From: Bacteroidales bacterium H4
GTDB lineage: Bacteria > Bacteroidota > Bacteroidia > Bacteroidales > Muribaculaceae
Reading direction: 5' to 3'
NCBI GenBank assembly: GCA_001701165.1
Contig: DAAP01000042.1
Location: 1 to 56,591 of the forward strand
Length of the DNA: 56,591 nt
Shown here: positions 42,278 to 52,088 of the stretch, piece after piece
How the letters are laid out: each line of letters opens with the position of its first letter
How positions within the stretch are numbered: the stretch's first letter is position 1
The notes under the pieces: generated by a model
What the model was told of the DNA's origin: nothing
Databases searched by the model: none
Seen by the model: the letters and a program-made list of their open reading frames with translations, nothing else
Program-made: the position numbers and the translations under genes

Positions 42278-45200
42278 TCAGCCTTTCACTACGTCCGAAG
42301 TTACGGGAACTACTTCCCCACTCTCGGTGCCTTCGATTTCAGCCTTGATTATTTCCTGCTCTTCAGGAGTGTCGTCAAGCGAGTTGACTATCAGGGTTCC
42401 GTATTCGCGAAGACCGGTGCCGGCAGGGATAAGATGTCCGCAGATGACGTTTTCTTTCATACCTTCAAGAGTGTCGGTCTTGCCGTTAATAGCAGCCTCG
42501 TTAAGCACCTTGGTGGTCTCCTGGAAGGAGGCGGCAGAGATGAAGCTCGAGGTTTGCAGTGCGGCACGGGTAATACCCTGAAGAATTTGCTCGGAGGTGG
42601 CGGGCACGGCGTCACGCACGGTAACGGTGCGCAGGTCGCGACGCTTGAGCGCGGAGTTTTCGTCACGCAGCTTGCGAGCTGTGATAATCATACCGGGCTT
42701 AACGTTCTCGCTGTCGCCGGCATCGATGACAACTTTCTTACCCCAGATACGATCATTCTCGTCCATAAAGTCGCGCTTGTCCACAACCTGCTGTTCCAGG
42801 AAGATGGTATCGCCGGGATCGAGGATGTTGACCTTACGCATCATCTGGCGCACGATAACTTCGAAGTGCTTGTCGTTGATCTTCACGCCCTGCATACGGT
42901 ATACGTCCTGTACCTCGTTGACGATGTATTCTTGCACTGCCGTCGGGCCCATGATATTGAGGATATCTGAAGGCGTGATAGCGCCGTCGGACAGAGGCGT
43001 ACCGGCACGAACATAGTCGTTATCCTGTACAAGGATCTGCTTGGACAGAGGCACAAGATATTTCTTGACTTCGCCAAGTTTGCTGGTGACGGAGATTTCG
43101 CGGTTACCGCGACGAGTCTTGCCCAAATGAACTTCACCGTCGATTTCGCTGACGATAGCGGGGTTGGACGGGTTGCGGGCTTCGAAGAGCTCGGTAACAC
43201 GGGGCAGACCGCCGGTGATATCGCCGGCGCCGCCGGTGGCTCGAGGCAGTTTGACAAAGATGTCGCCGGGCTTAATTTCCTTGCCGTCCTCGAAGATGAG
43301 GTGGGCACCCACGGGCAATGCGTAAGTCTTGATGATTTCGCCGGAAGCATCAACGATGTTTGCCTCTGGTACTTTATTACGATCCTTAGGCTCGATGATG
43401 ATGCGGTCTTCCATGCCGGACTGTTCGTCGACATCCACACGGAAGGTGACATTTTCTTCCAAGTTGGCGTACTTGATGGTACCACCGACTTCGCTGACGA
43501 TAACGGCGTTAAAGGGATCCCATTCGCAGATGACATCGCCCTTATGTACCGCATCTCCGTTGGAGAAGAAGAGTTTCGAACCGTAGGGAATATTGGCACT
43601 GGTAAGCATCATACCTGTATTGGGATCCATGATGCGCATCTCGGCCAAACGGCCTACAACTACCTCGACCGGACGGCCTTGGGCGTCTTTTTCGTCAGTG
43701 GTAACGGTGCGCAATTCCTCTATCTCGAGTTTGCCGTCATAGCGAGATGTCACGTTGGAGATGGCGGCAATGTTGGATGCCACACCGCCGACGTGGAATG
43801 TACGCAGTGTCAGCTGAGTACCGGGCTCGCCGATGGATTGGGCGGCAATCACGCCGACTGCTTCACCCTTTTGTACGAGACGGTTGTTGGACAGGTTGCG
43901 GCCATAGCACTTGGCACAGACGCCCTTCTTGCTTTCGCAGGTGAGGACGGAACGTATCTCGACGCTTTCGATGGGCGAAGCATCGATGCGATCGGCAGCG
44001 GCATCGTTGATTTCTTCGCCGGCATGTACAATGATTTCGCCCGTAGTGGGATCCACGATATCGTGTACGGACACGCGACCAAGAATGCGCTCGCCAAGCG
44101 AGGCGACAACTTCATCGTTGTTCTTGATTTCACGGCAGACAAGTCCGCGCAGTGTGCCGCAGTCTTCTTCGGTGATGATGACATCGTGTGCCACATCGAC
44201 AAGACGGCGAGTGAGGTAACCGGCATCGGCAGTCTTGAGCGCGGTATCGGCCAAACCTTTACGGGCACCGTGCGTGGAGATGAAGTACTCAAGCACGGAG
44301 AGGCCTTCCTTGAAGTTTGCCAAGATGGGGTTCTCGATAATCTGGCCACCTTCGGCACCGGCTTTCTGCGGCTTAGCCATAAGGCCGCGCATACCGGCCA
44401 GCTGGCGAATCTGGTCCTTGGAACCACGAGCACCGGAGTCGAGCATCATGAATACGGAGTTGAAGCCTTGGTTGGCCTCGGTCATCTGCTTCATGAGGAC
44501 GTCGGTAAGGCGGGTGTTGACGTGTGTCCAAATATCAATAATCTGATTGTAGCGTTCGGTGTTGGTAATAAAGCCCATCGAGTAGTTGTTCATCACTTCT
44601 TCGACGTGGGCATAACCTTCGGCCACAATATCTTTCTTCTCTTCGGGGATGATAACGTCGCCCAAGTTGAAAGAAAGACCGCCCTTGAAGGCCATATAGT
44701 ATCCGAGGTTCTTGATATCGTCCAGGAACTGAGCCGAGCGAGGAATACCGCAACGTTTGATGACGCGCGAGATGATGTTACGCAGCGATTTTTTGGAAAT
44801 CAACTCGTTGACATATCCTATTTCTTTGGGCACATATTCGTTGACAAGCACTCGGCCCACGGAGGTATTCTCCATAAGATGCTGAATGGGGTTGCCATCG
44901 GCATCAATGTCGTCTACCATAATGGTGACGGGGGCATGCAGGGTGACTTTGCCTTCGTTGTATGCTATTCGTGCTTCTTCGGGTCCATAGAATATGGTGC
45001 CTTCGCCCTTATCGCCGGGACGTAGCTTGGAGATGTAATACAGGCCGAGGACCATATCCTGCGAAGGAACGGTGATAGGTGCACCGTTGGCGGGATTGAG
45101 AATATTGTGCGCGCCCAGCATCAGTATCTGCGCTTCCAAAACGGCTTCATTGCCTAAGGGCAAGTGCACAGCCATCTGGTCACCGTCGAAGTCGGCATTG

Positions 45201-46645
45201 AACGCGGTACATGCCAGCGGGTGAAGCTGGATGGCCTTGCCTTCAATCAGTTTGGGCTGGAATGCCTGGATGCCGAGGCGGTGGAGTGTCGGGGCACGGT
45301 TGAGCAGTACGGGGTGTCCTTTCATCACATATTCAAGGATGTCCCATACAACAGGCTCCTTACGATCGACAATCTTCTTGGCGGACTTGACGGTCTTGAC
45401 AATGCCGCGCTCTATGAGTTTGCGGATGATGAATGGCTTGTACAACTCGGCTGCCATGTATTTGGGAAGACCGCATTCGTGCATCTTCAGCTCGGGGCCG
45501 ACCACGATGACCGAACGAGCGGAGTAGTCGACACGCTTGCCGAGGAGGTTTTGACGGAAACGACCTTGCTTGCCTTTGAGGGCATCGCTGAGAGACTTCA
45601 ACGGGCGGTTGGCATCGGACTTGACGGCCGAGGAACGACGAGAGTTGTCAAGCAGCGAGTCAACAGCTTCCTGAAGCATACGTTTCTCGTTGCGCAAGAT
45701 TACGTCGGGAGCCTTGATTTCGATGAGTCGTTTCAGTCGATTGTTGCGGATGATTACACGACGATAGAGGTCGTTAAGATCACTGGTGGCAAAACGACCT
45801 CCGTCCAGAGGCACCAGAGGACGCAATTCGGGTGGAATTACGGGCACTGCCTGTAATATCATCCATTCAGGCTTGTTGCGTCCACGCGACTGACGGAAGG
45901 ATTCGACAACCTGGAGGCGCTTCAAGGCCTCAGCCTTACGCTGCTGGCTGCCGTCTGTATCAGCCTGGTGGCGCAGTTGTGCAGCCAGGTCATCAAGATC
46001 TATATCCTTGAGCAAGTCATAGATAGCCTCGGCTCCCATCTTCGCAACGAACTTGTTGGGATCGTCGTCTTCGAGATTTTGGTTGCCGGCAGGCAGATTG
46101 TCTATGATGGCAAAATACTCGTCTTCGGTCAGCAGGTCAAGGCGTTGTACGTATACGGGGTCTCCGTTGCGATCGCGCACGTCCTCGCCGGGTACGACTA
46201 TCTCATGACCCGGATTGATGACGATGTACTTCTCGTAATATATTACCTGGTCCAACTTCTTGGAAGGTAGTCCCAGGAGGTAGCCTATCTTATTGGGCAG
46301 TGAGCGGAAGTACCAAATATGTGCCACGGGCACCACAAGCTTGATGTGGCCCATGCGTTCGCGGCGCACTTTCTTCTCGGTGACTTCGACACCGCAGCGG
46401 TCGCAAACGATACCCTTGTAACGGATGCGCTTGTACTTGCCGCAGTGGCATTCGTAGTCCTTGACAGGTCCGAAGATGCGCTCGCAGAACAGACCGTCGC
46501 GTTCGGGCTTGTAGGTGCGGTAGTTAATTGTTTCGGGCTTGAGCACCTCGCCGGAGGACTTCTCCAGAATTTCCTCGGGGGAAGCCAGGCCTATAGTAAT
46601 CTTCGAGAACCCTTGTTTGATGGGTTTGTCTTTTCTGAAAGCCAT
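42278..46645 (-). CDS. rpoC: DNA-directed RNA polymerase subunit beta'
   Basis: The largest core subunit, 1455 residues, carrying the catalytic magnesium site N-A-D-F-D-G-D-Q-M. The N-terminal zinc finger is C-H-C-G ... C-D-R-C-G (near 66-86), and the second zinc site is C-G-T-L-R ... C-E-S-K-K-G-V-C-A-K-C. It folds with RpoB to form the active cleft. It follows rpoB by 110 bases that hold a hairpin and ends at the terminator at 42189-42231. No frameshift or unusual insertion is evident. Confidence 0.98.
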   Translation of the reverse strand: MAFRKDKPIKQGFSKITIGLASPEEILEKSSGEVLKPETINYRTYKPERDGLFCERIFGPVKDYECHCGKYKRIRYKGIVCDRCGVEVTEKKVRRERMGHIKLVVPVAHIWYFRSLPNKIGYLLGLPSKKLDQVIYYEKYIVINPGHEIVVPGEDVRDRNGDPVYVQRLDLLTEDEYFAIIDNLPAGNQNLEDDDPNKFVAKMGAEAIYDLLKDIDLDDLAAQLRHQADTDGSQQRKAEALKRLQVVESFRQSRGRNKPEWMILQAVPVIPPELRPLVPLDGGRFATSDLNDLYRRVIIRNNRLKRLIEIKAPDVILRNEKRMLQEAVDSLLDNSRRSSAVKSDANRPLKSLSDALKGKQGRFRQNLLGKRVDYSARSVIVVGPELKMHECGLPKYMAAELYKPFIIRKLIERGIVKTVKSAKKIVDRKEPVVWDILEYVMKGHPVLLNRAPTLHRLGIQAFQPKLIEGKAIQLHPLACTAFNADFDGDQMAVHLPLGNEAVLEAQILMLGAHNILNPANGAPITVPSQDMVLGLYYISKLRPGDKGEGTIFYGPEEARIAYNEGKVTLHAPVTIMVDDIDADGNPIQHLMENTSVGRVLVNEYVPKEIGYVNELISKKSLRNIISRVIKRCGIPRSAQFLDDIKNLGYYMAFKGGLSFNLGDVIIPEEKKDIVAEGYAHVEEVMNNYSMGFITNTERYNQIIDIWTHVNTRLTDVLMKQMTEANQGFNSVFMMLDSGARGSKDQIRQLAGMRGLMAKPQKAGAEGGQIIENPILANFKEGLSVLEYFISTHGARKGLADTALKTADAGYLTRRLVDVAHDVIITEEDCGTLRGLVCREIKNNDEVVASLGERILGRVSVHDIVDPTTGEIIVHAGEEINDAAADRIDASPIESVEIRSVLTCESKKGVCAKCYGRNLSNNRLVQKGEAVGVIAAQSIGEPGTQLTLRTFHVGGVASNIAAISNVTSRYDGKLEIEELRTVTTDEKDAQGRPVEVVVGRLAEMRIMDPNTGMMLTSANIPYGSKLFFSNGDAVHKGDVICEWDPFNAVIVSEVGGTIKYANLEENVTFRVDVDEQSGMEDRIIIEPKDRNKVPEANIVDASGEIIKTYALPVGAHLIFEDGKEIKPGDIFVKLPRATGGAGDITGGLPRVTELFEARNPSNPAIVSEIDGEVHLGKTRRGNREISVTSKLGEVKKYLVPLSKQILVQDNDYVRAGTPLSDGAITPSDILNIMGPTAVQEYIVNEVQDVYRMQGVKINDKHFEVIVRQMMRKVNILDPGDTIFLEQQVVDKRDFMDENDRIWGKKVVIDAGDSENVKPGMIITARKLRDENSALKRRDLRTVTVRDAVPATSEQILQGITRAALQTSSFISAASFQETTKVLNEAAINGKTDTLEGMKENVICGHLIPAGTGLREYGTLIVNSLDDTPEEQEIIKAEIEGTESGEVVPVTSDVVKG

Positions 46646-46699
46646 ATATGGTTGTATCTTGTTTTCGGTGTATGGATATTGTGCTGAGGAGCGAATTTT

Positions 46700-46729
46700 G
46701 TTGCCGGACCGGGCTTCCGGCCCGGCAAC
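46700..46729 (-). promoter_or_regulatory. rpoB-rpoC intergenic hairpin
   Basis: GTTGCCGG and CCGGCAAC arms with an inner CCGG/CCGG stem and few mismatches. No T-run follows, so it is more likely an mRNA processing or stability element than a terminator. Confidence 0.5.
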
Positions 46730-46755
46730 TTATATGACGTGTGTCAGAGGACGTG

Positions 46756-49700
46756 TTACGGTTCGAGGTTGACACTCAAGCCTAAGCCGCGAAGCTCGTG
46801 CAGAAGCACGTTGAGCGACTCGGGAATGCCGGGTGTGGGCATAGGCTCGCCCTTGACGATGGCTTCGTAGGCCTTGGAGCGGCCGTTGACATCATCGGAC
46901 TTGATGGTCAGGATTTCTTGCAAGATGTGGGAGGCGCCGAAGGCTTCGAGCGCCCAAACTTCCATCTCGCCGAAACGCTGGCCGCCAAACTGCGCCTTAC
47001 CACCCAGAGGCTGCTGGGTTATCAGCGAGTATGGGCCTATGGAACGGGCATGCATCTTGTCTTCGACCATATGACCGAGTTTGAGCATGTAGATGACGCC
47101 AACGGTGGCGGGCTGGTCAAAACGTTCGCCGGTACCGCCATCATAAAGGTAGGTCTTGCCGTAACGCGGAAGCCCTGCCTTGTCGGTCCATTCGTTAAGG
47201 TCGTCGAGGGAGGCGCCGTCAAAGATGGGCGTCGCAAATTTCTCGTCAAGCACTCGACCGGCCCAACCTAAGACAGTCTCAAAAATCTGGCCTAAGTTCA
47301 TACGCGAAGGCACACCCAGGGGGTTGAGGCAGATATCCACCGGAGTGCCGTCTTCGAGGAACGGCATGTCCTCCTGGCGCACGATGCGAGACACGATACC
47401 CTTGTTGCCGTGACGGCCGGCCATCTTGTCTCCCACGCTGATTTTGCGCTTCTTGGCAATGTATACCTTGGCTATCTGCATGATGCCGGAGGGCAGGTCA
47501 TCACCTATAGTGAGGTCAAATTTACGACGGCGCAGCTGGGTATCCAATTCCTTGGCCTTGCGCAGGTAGTTGACGATGGTGCGACGAATTAGGTCATTCT
47601 TGTGTGCATCAGTGGTCCACTTGCTCAGGTTGACGGTATCGAAGTTGATTTCGCGAAGTACCGCAGCGGTGAATTTCTCGCCCTTGGGAATGATATCCAC
47701 TCCAAGGAAATCCTTGACACCCTGGCTGGTGCGATTACCTATAAGAGATGTAAGCTTATTGATAAGCACTGTCTTCAGCTCTTCGGCCTTAGCGTTGTAT
47801 TCTTCGTCAAGCTTGGGCATGAGCGCCGCTGCGGCTCGTGCTTGCTTTTTGCTGGCTTTGCTAAAGAGATTGGTATTGATTACGACACCCTTGAGCGAGG
47901 GAGTAGCCTTGAGCGAGGCATCCTTGACGTCGCCGGCCTTGTCGCCGAAGATAGCACGAAGCAGCTTCTCTTCGGGAGTGGGGTCGGATTCGCCCTTGGG
48001 CGTAATCTTGCCTATCATAATATCACCGGGTATGACATGCGCACCCACTCGGATGATGCCGCGTTCGTCGAGATCCTTGGTGGCATCCTCGCTGACATTG
48101 GGTATATCGTTGGTCAGTTCTTCGAGACCGCGCTTGGTCTCACGCACTTCCAGCGAGTATTCGTCTACGTGTACACTTGTGAGGATATCCTCGCGTACTA
48201 CACGCTCATTGAGCACAATGGCATCCTCGTAGTTGTAACCCTTCCAGGGCATAAATGCAACCTTGAGGTTGCGACCGAGTGCCAATTCCCCGTTTTCGCT
48301 GGAATAGCCTTCGGTGAGTATGTCGCCTTTCTCGACGCGCTGGCCCTTGACGCAAATGGGACGCAAGTCGATGGTGGTGCTTTGGTTTGTCTTGCGGAAC
48401 TTGGGAAGGTGATATTCCTTGACAGCATCGTCAAAGGATACAAACTCCTCGTCAGGCGTGCGCTCGTAGCGGATGCGGATGGTGGTGGCGTCTACAAATT
48501 CTACAACGCCGGAACCTTCGGCCGTTATCTGCGTGCGGCTGTCGCGAACCAACTGACCCTCTATGCCGGTGCCCACGATAGGCGACTCGCTACGCATCAA
48601 AGGCACTGCCTGGCGCATCATGTTCGATCCCATAAGTGCGCGGTTGGCATCATCATGCTCCAGGAACGGAATAAGAGATGCTGCTATGGAAGCTATCTGT
48701 GTAGGCGACACGTCCATGAGGTTGACTTGATCGGGCGATACCACAGGGAAGTCGGCATCCAAACGAGCCTTGACTCTGTCGTTCTTAAATGTTCCATCTT
48801 CATTGACGGGAGCATTACCCTGTGCGATAATCTTACCCTCCTCGATTTCAGCCGTCATATAGACTACCTCATCGTTCTTCAGGTTGACTTTACCGTTCTC
48901 GACCTTGCGATACGGAGTCTCGATAAAGCCGAGGTCGTTGATTTTGGCATACACGCACAACGAGCTGATAAGACCGATGTTGGGTCCTTCCGGAGTCTCG
49001 ATAGGACACAGACGTCCATAGTGGGTGTAGTGTACGTCACGGACCTCGAAGCCGGCACGCTCACGCGACAAACCACCGGGGCCTAACGCGGACATACGAC
49101 GCTTATGCGTAATCTCGGCCAGAGGGTTAGTCTGATCCATGAATTGCGACAAGGCGTTGGTGCCGAAGAATGTATTGATGACAGACGAAATTGTCTTGGC
49201 ATTGATCAAGTCGATGGGCGTGAATGTCTCGTTGTCACGGACATTCATGCGCTCGCGGATGGTTCGAGCCATACGCGCCAAACCAACACCGAATTGGTTG
49301 TAGAGCTGCTCGCCGACAGTGCGGACACGGCGGTTGCTCAAGTGGTCGATATCATCGACGTCTGTCTTGCTGTTAATCAGCTCGATCAGATATTTTATGA
49401 TGGCTACGATGTCTTCCTTGGTCAGTACCTTGACATCGATGGGTATACTCAAGTTGAGCTTCTTATTGATGCGATAACGGCCTACATCACCAAGGTCATA
49501 ACGCTTTTCGCTGAAAAAGAGATTGGTAATCACCTCTCGTGCGGTGGCGTCATCCGGGGCCTCAGCATTGCGCAACTGTCGATAGATATGGCGTATAGCC
49601 TCAGCCTCCGTATTAGTGGGGTCTTTGTGCAACGTATTGAAGATGATGGCATAGTCGCTGGGCGATACATCGGCACGTTGCAACATAATAGTGGACACGC

Positions 49701-50571
49701 CTGCATCCAGAATCATGTCTATGTGTTCCTCGGTCAACTCTGTCTCACGATCAATCACCGGATCGGTACGTTCCAGCGATGTCAACTCGCCGGTGTCCGG
49801 GTCGACCATGTCCTCGGTCCATTTCTTCAGAACCACGGCAGCAAGACGACGATGCTCGGCCACGGCCTTCTTCAGGTTGGTCTTGTTGACCTTCACCTCC
49901 TCTGCCGGAGCAAAGATTTCGATAATGTCTTTTTCGTTTTCAAAGCCTATGGCACGCAAAAGTGTCGTTACAGGCAACTTCTTCTTGCGGTCGATATAGG
50001 CATACATCACATTATTGATGTCAGTGGCGAACTCTATCCACGAACCGCGGAACGGGATGATACGCGCACTATAAAGCTTGGTACCGTTGGCGTGAGTGCT
50101 CTGTCCGAAGAACACGCCGGGCGAACGGTGCAGCTGCGACACAACAACGCGCTCGGCACCATTGATGACAAAAGTGCCCTTCTCGGTCATATAAGGAATG
50201 GGACCGAGATACACATCCTGTATCACGGTGTCAAAATCCTCGTGGTCGGGGTCGGTACAGTAAAGTTTTAGCTTGGCTTTCAAAGGCACACTGTAAGTCA
50301 GACCACGCTCAAGGCACTCGTCTATGGAGTACCGCGGCGGGTCTATGTAGTAGTCCAAGAACTCGAGCACAAAGCTATTGCGCGTGTCCACGATGGGAAA
50401 GTTCTCGGAAAACACCTTGTACAGGCCTTCGTTATTTCGTTTTTCAGGAGGGGTATCCAGCTGCAAAAAGTCTTGGAAGGACTTCAGCTGTACCTCCAAA
50501 AAGTCGGGATAAGGAAGAGGATTCTTTACCGACGCAAAATTAACACGGGGTTTGTTTGTTGGTACTGACAT
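46756..50571 (-). CDS. rpoB: DNA-directed RNA polymerase subunit beta
   Basis: Core RNA polymerase subunit of 1271 residues. The rifampicin region reads A-L-S-Q-F-M-D-Q-T-N-P-L-A-E-I-T-H-K-R-R, then S-A-L-G-P-G-G-L; the positions equal to E. coli D516, H526 and S531 are D, H and S, so no classic resistance change is seen. G-D-K-M-A-G-R-H-G-N-K-G-I-V near the C-terminal third is the expected active-site strand. It is preceded by 558 non-coding bases and followed by rpoC. Confidence 0.98.
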   Translation of the reverse strand: MSVPTNKPRVNFASVKNPLPYPDFLEVQLKSFQDFLQLDTPPEKRNNEGLYKVFSENFPIVDTRNSFVLEFLDYYIDPPRYSIDECLERGLTYSVPLKAKLKLYCTDPDHEDFDTVIQDVYLGPIPYMTEKGTFVINGAERVVVSQLHRSPGVFFGQSTHANGTKLYSARIIPFRGSWIEFATDINNVMYAYIDRKKKLPVTTLLRAIGFENEKDIIEIFAPAEEVKVNKTNLKKAVAEHRRLAAVVLKKWTEDMVDPDTGELTSLERTDPVIDRETELTEEHIDMILDAGVSTIMLQRADVSPSDYAIIFNTLHKDPTNTEAEAIRHIYRQLRNAEAPDDATAREVITNLFFSEKRYDLGDVGRYRINKKLNLSIPIDVKVLTKEDIVAIIKYLIELINSKTDVDDIDHLSNRRVRTVGEQLYNQFGVGLARMARTIRERMNVRDNETFTPIDLINAKTISSVINTFFGTNALSQFMDQTNPLAEITHKRRMSALGPGGLSRERAGFEVRDVHYTHYGRLCPIETPEGPNIGLISSLCVYAKINDLGFIETPYRKVENGKVNLKNDEVVYMTAEIEEGKIIAQGNAPVNEDGTFKNDRVKARLDADFPVVSPDQVNLMDVSPTQIASIAASLIPFLEHDDANRALMGSNMMRQAVPLMRSESPIVGTGIEGQLVRDSRTQITAEGSGVVEFVDATTIRIRYERTPDEEFVSFDDAVKEYHLPKFRKTNQSTTIDLRPICVKGQRVEKGDILTEGYSSENGELALGRNLKVAFMPWKGYNYEDAIVLNERVVREDILTSVHVDEYSLEVRETKRGLEELTNDIPNVSEDATKDLDERGIIRVGAHVIPGDIMIGKITPKGESDPTPEEKLLRAIFGDKAGDVKDASLKATPSLKGVVINTNLFSKASKKQARAAAALMPKLDEEYNAKAEELKTVLINKLTSLIGNRTSQGVKDFLGVDIIPKGEKFTAAVLREINFDTVNLSKWTTDAHKNDLIRRTIVNYLRKAKELDTQLRRRKFDLTIGDDLPSGIMQIAKVYIAKKRKISVGDKMAGRHGNKGIVSRIVRQEDMPFLEDGTPVDICLNPLGVPSRMNLGQIFETVLGWAGRVLDEKFATPIFDGASLDDLNEWTDKAGLPRYGKTYLYDGGTGERFDQPATVGVIYMLKLGHMVEDKMHARSIGPYSLITQQPLGGKAQFGGQRFGEMEVWALEAFGASHILQEILTIKSDDVNGRSKAYEAIVKGEPMPTPGIPESLNVLLHELRGLGLSVNLEP

Positions 50572-51064
50572 CTATGGTTGGTGATAATTAGGAGGAACTC
50601 AAATTATATGTAACTCGCCGCTGTGTAGTGACTGTTTCTATACCTTCACCGAGGCTTAGACCTTTTGCGGCCCTCTACCGTCATCGGATACATACAAGCA
50701 CACCATATCATGCCCTGATGCATCAGCCTCGGGACATAATACTGCCGCGTTATATATGGTCCGCTTTATCGTAGTTGCTATTGGCACTGACCGGGTCTTT
50801 TGAATCATCTTGTCGATTCGACGTGGCGAGTTGAGCTTCTGTTTATAATCGTGCCGGCTTTGCGCTGCGGGTCATACGTCAGTGACATCCTGTCTGTCTT
50901 ACTATCGCCGAGGCTTTTTCCACTCGACTATCGCTTCTTCAGACAGGCCCCTGCGCGTACCCCCGGGGGACTAAACCCCCGGGAGGCGGTACGCAAGGAC
51001 TGCCACTGCTGTCCCCGTTTGCACGGTTTCCGGCATTCTGTGGCCAGTCTCTAAATAAATTAGA
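50572..51064 (-). promoter_or_regulatory. Long structured leader between rplL and rpoB
   Basis: No gene is seen in the 558 bases between rplL and rpoB, and no clear Bacteroidetes promoter. Possible structures: a GCGTAC/GTACGC stem capped by CCCGGGGG/CCCCCGGG at about 50956-50994, and a CCTGTCT/AGACAGG pair around 50888-50948. CCGAGGCT at 50649-50656 and 50908-50915 can each pair with AGCCTCGG at 50725-50732, giving two exclusive folds. It may adjust rpoBC expression relative to ribosomal proteins. Confidence 0.4.
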
Positions 51065-51106
51065 CACAAAAGGTTAAGAACCGACCTTTAAAGGAGATTC
51101 TTAACC
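51065..51106 (-). terminator. Terminator after rplL
   Basis: On the minus strand, GGTTAAGAA pairs with TTCTTAACC around a 17-base loop, followed by TTTTGTGT. Probably partial, letting some polymerase read into rpoB. A small perfect hairpin (CACCTGA-TAG-TCAGGTG, 51111-51127) sits between it and the stop codon. Confidence 0.75.
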
Positions 51107-51129
51107 TATTCACCTGATAGTCAGGTGTA

Positions 51130-51504
51130 TTATTTCAGTTCAACTTCGGCGCCGGCCTCTTCGAGCTGCTTCTTCATGCCCTCGGCATCTGCCTTGGCAA
51201 GACCTTCCTTAACGGTGGAAGGAGCGTTGTCAACGAGTTCCTTAGCTTCCTTCAGGCCCAGGCCGGTGAGCTCTTTCACGAGCTTAACCACCTGCAGCTT
51301 GGCTGCACCTGCGGCTTTGAGAACTACATCGAAGTTGGTCTTCTCTTCTGCGGCTTCTGCGCCGGCACCGGGAGCGGCGGCTACGGCTACAGCTGCAGCT
51401 GCGGGTTCGATACCGTATTCCTCTTTGAGGATCTGAGCGAGTTCGTTTACTTCCTTAACGGTAAGGTTAACAAGTTGTTCAGCAAAAGCTTTTAAATCTG
51501 CCAT
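51130..51504 (-). CDS. rplL: 50S ribosomal protein L7/L12
   Basis: Stalk protein of 124 residues. The N-terminal dimer domain is followed by an Ala/Gly-rich hinge (A-A-A-V-A-V-A-A-A-P-G-A) and the C-terminal factor-binding domain with K-L-V-K-E-L-T-G-L-G-L-K-E-A-K-E-L-V. It recruits EF-Tu and EF-G to the ribosome. It follows rplJ by 40 bases, as expected, since several L12 copies bind each L10. Confidence 0.97.
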   Translation of the reverse strand: MADLKAFAEQLVNLTVKEVNELAQILKEEYGIEPAAAAVAVAAAPGAGAEAAEEKTNFDVVLKAAGAAKLQVVKLVKELTGLGLKEAKELVDNAPSTVKEGLAKADAEGMKKQLEEAGAEVELK

Positions 51505-51544
51505 TGTATTTGTGTATTTAGTTGTTTTGTATTTCTATTTTGAT

Positions 51545-52066
51545 TTATTCTTTGTTGGAAAGCGTCTCTAAGATGCCATGGAGCTTATTGCCACCGGACT
51601 GCAAGGCTGATACAACATTCTTGGCGGGCGATTGCAGCAGAGCCACAACGTCGGCAATAAGTTCGTTCTTGCTCTTGATGGCGCATAGTGCTTCAAGTTG
51701 GTCGGCACCCATATACACAGTCTCCTCAACGTAGGCTGCCTTCAGGGCAGGAAGCGTATCTCCCTTCTTGACAAAGTCTTTAAGCAACTTGGCGGGAACG
51801 TTGCCGGTGTTGCAACACATCAGCGAAGTGCTACCCTTGAGCGCACCGTAAAGCTCGCTGTAGTCACCCTCAAGCGACTCAAGTGCCTTGTGAAGAAGCG
51901 TGTTCTTGACAACCAACAGCTTGACTTCCTTGCCGAAGCATGCACGACGCAACGCGCTGGTCTTCTCGGCATTCAAGCCGGCTGTCTCCACGAGATAGAA
52001 GCAGCTGTATTCCTTGATCGTTTTAGCTATCTTCTCGATTACTATAGCCTTATCTTCTTTTTTCAT
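51545..52066 (-). CDS. rplJ: 50S ribosomal protein L10
   Basis: Stalk base protein of 173 residues. The ATG at 52066 (M-K-K-E-D-K-A-I-V-I-E-K-I) is the family's normal start; an in-frame ATG at 52123 lies within the end of rplA and is not used. It binds 23S rRNA and carries L7/L12 dimers on its C-terminal helix. The gap to rplA is only 22 bases, so the long autoregulatory L10 leader known in E. coli has no room here. Confidence 0.96.
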   Translation of the reverse strand: MKKEDKAIVIEKIAKTIKEYSCFYLVETAGLNAEKTSALRRACFGKEVKLLVVKNTLLHKALESLEGDYSELYGALKGSTSLMCCNTGNVPAKLLKDFVKKGDTLPALKAAYVEETVYMGADQLEALCAIKSKNELIADVVALLQSPAKNVVSALQSGGNKLHGILETLSNKE

Positions 52067-52088
52067 AGTGTGTGCTGTTTTAGAAAGA

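Noticed and set aside
43127..45025. Long open frame on the plus strand
   Set aside because: Lies wholly antisense to rpoC, has no recognisable family and no promoter; it is a shadow of rpoC codon use.
47602..50271. Two long plus-strand open frames
   Set aside because: Antisense to rpoB with no domain; shadows of a highly biased gene.
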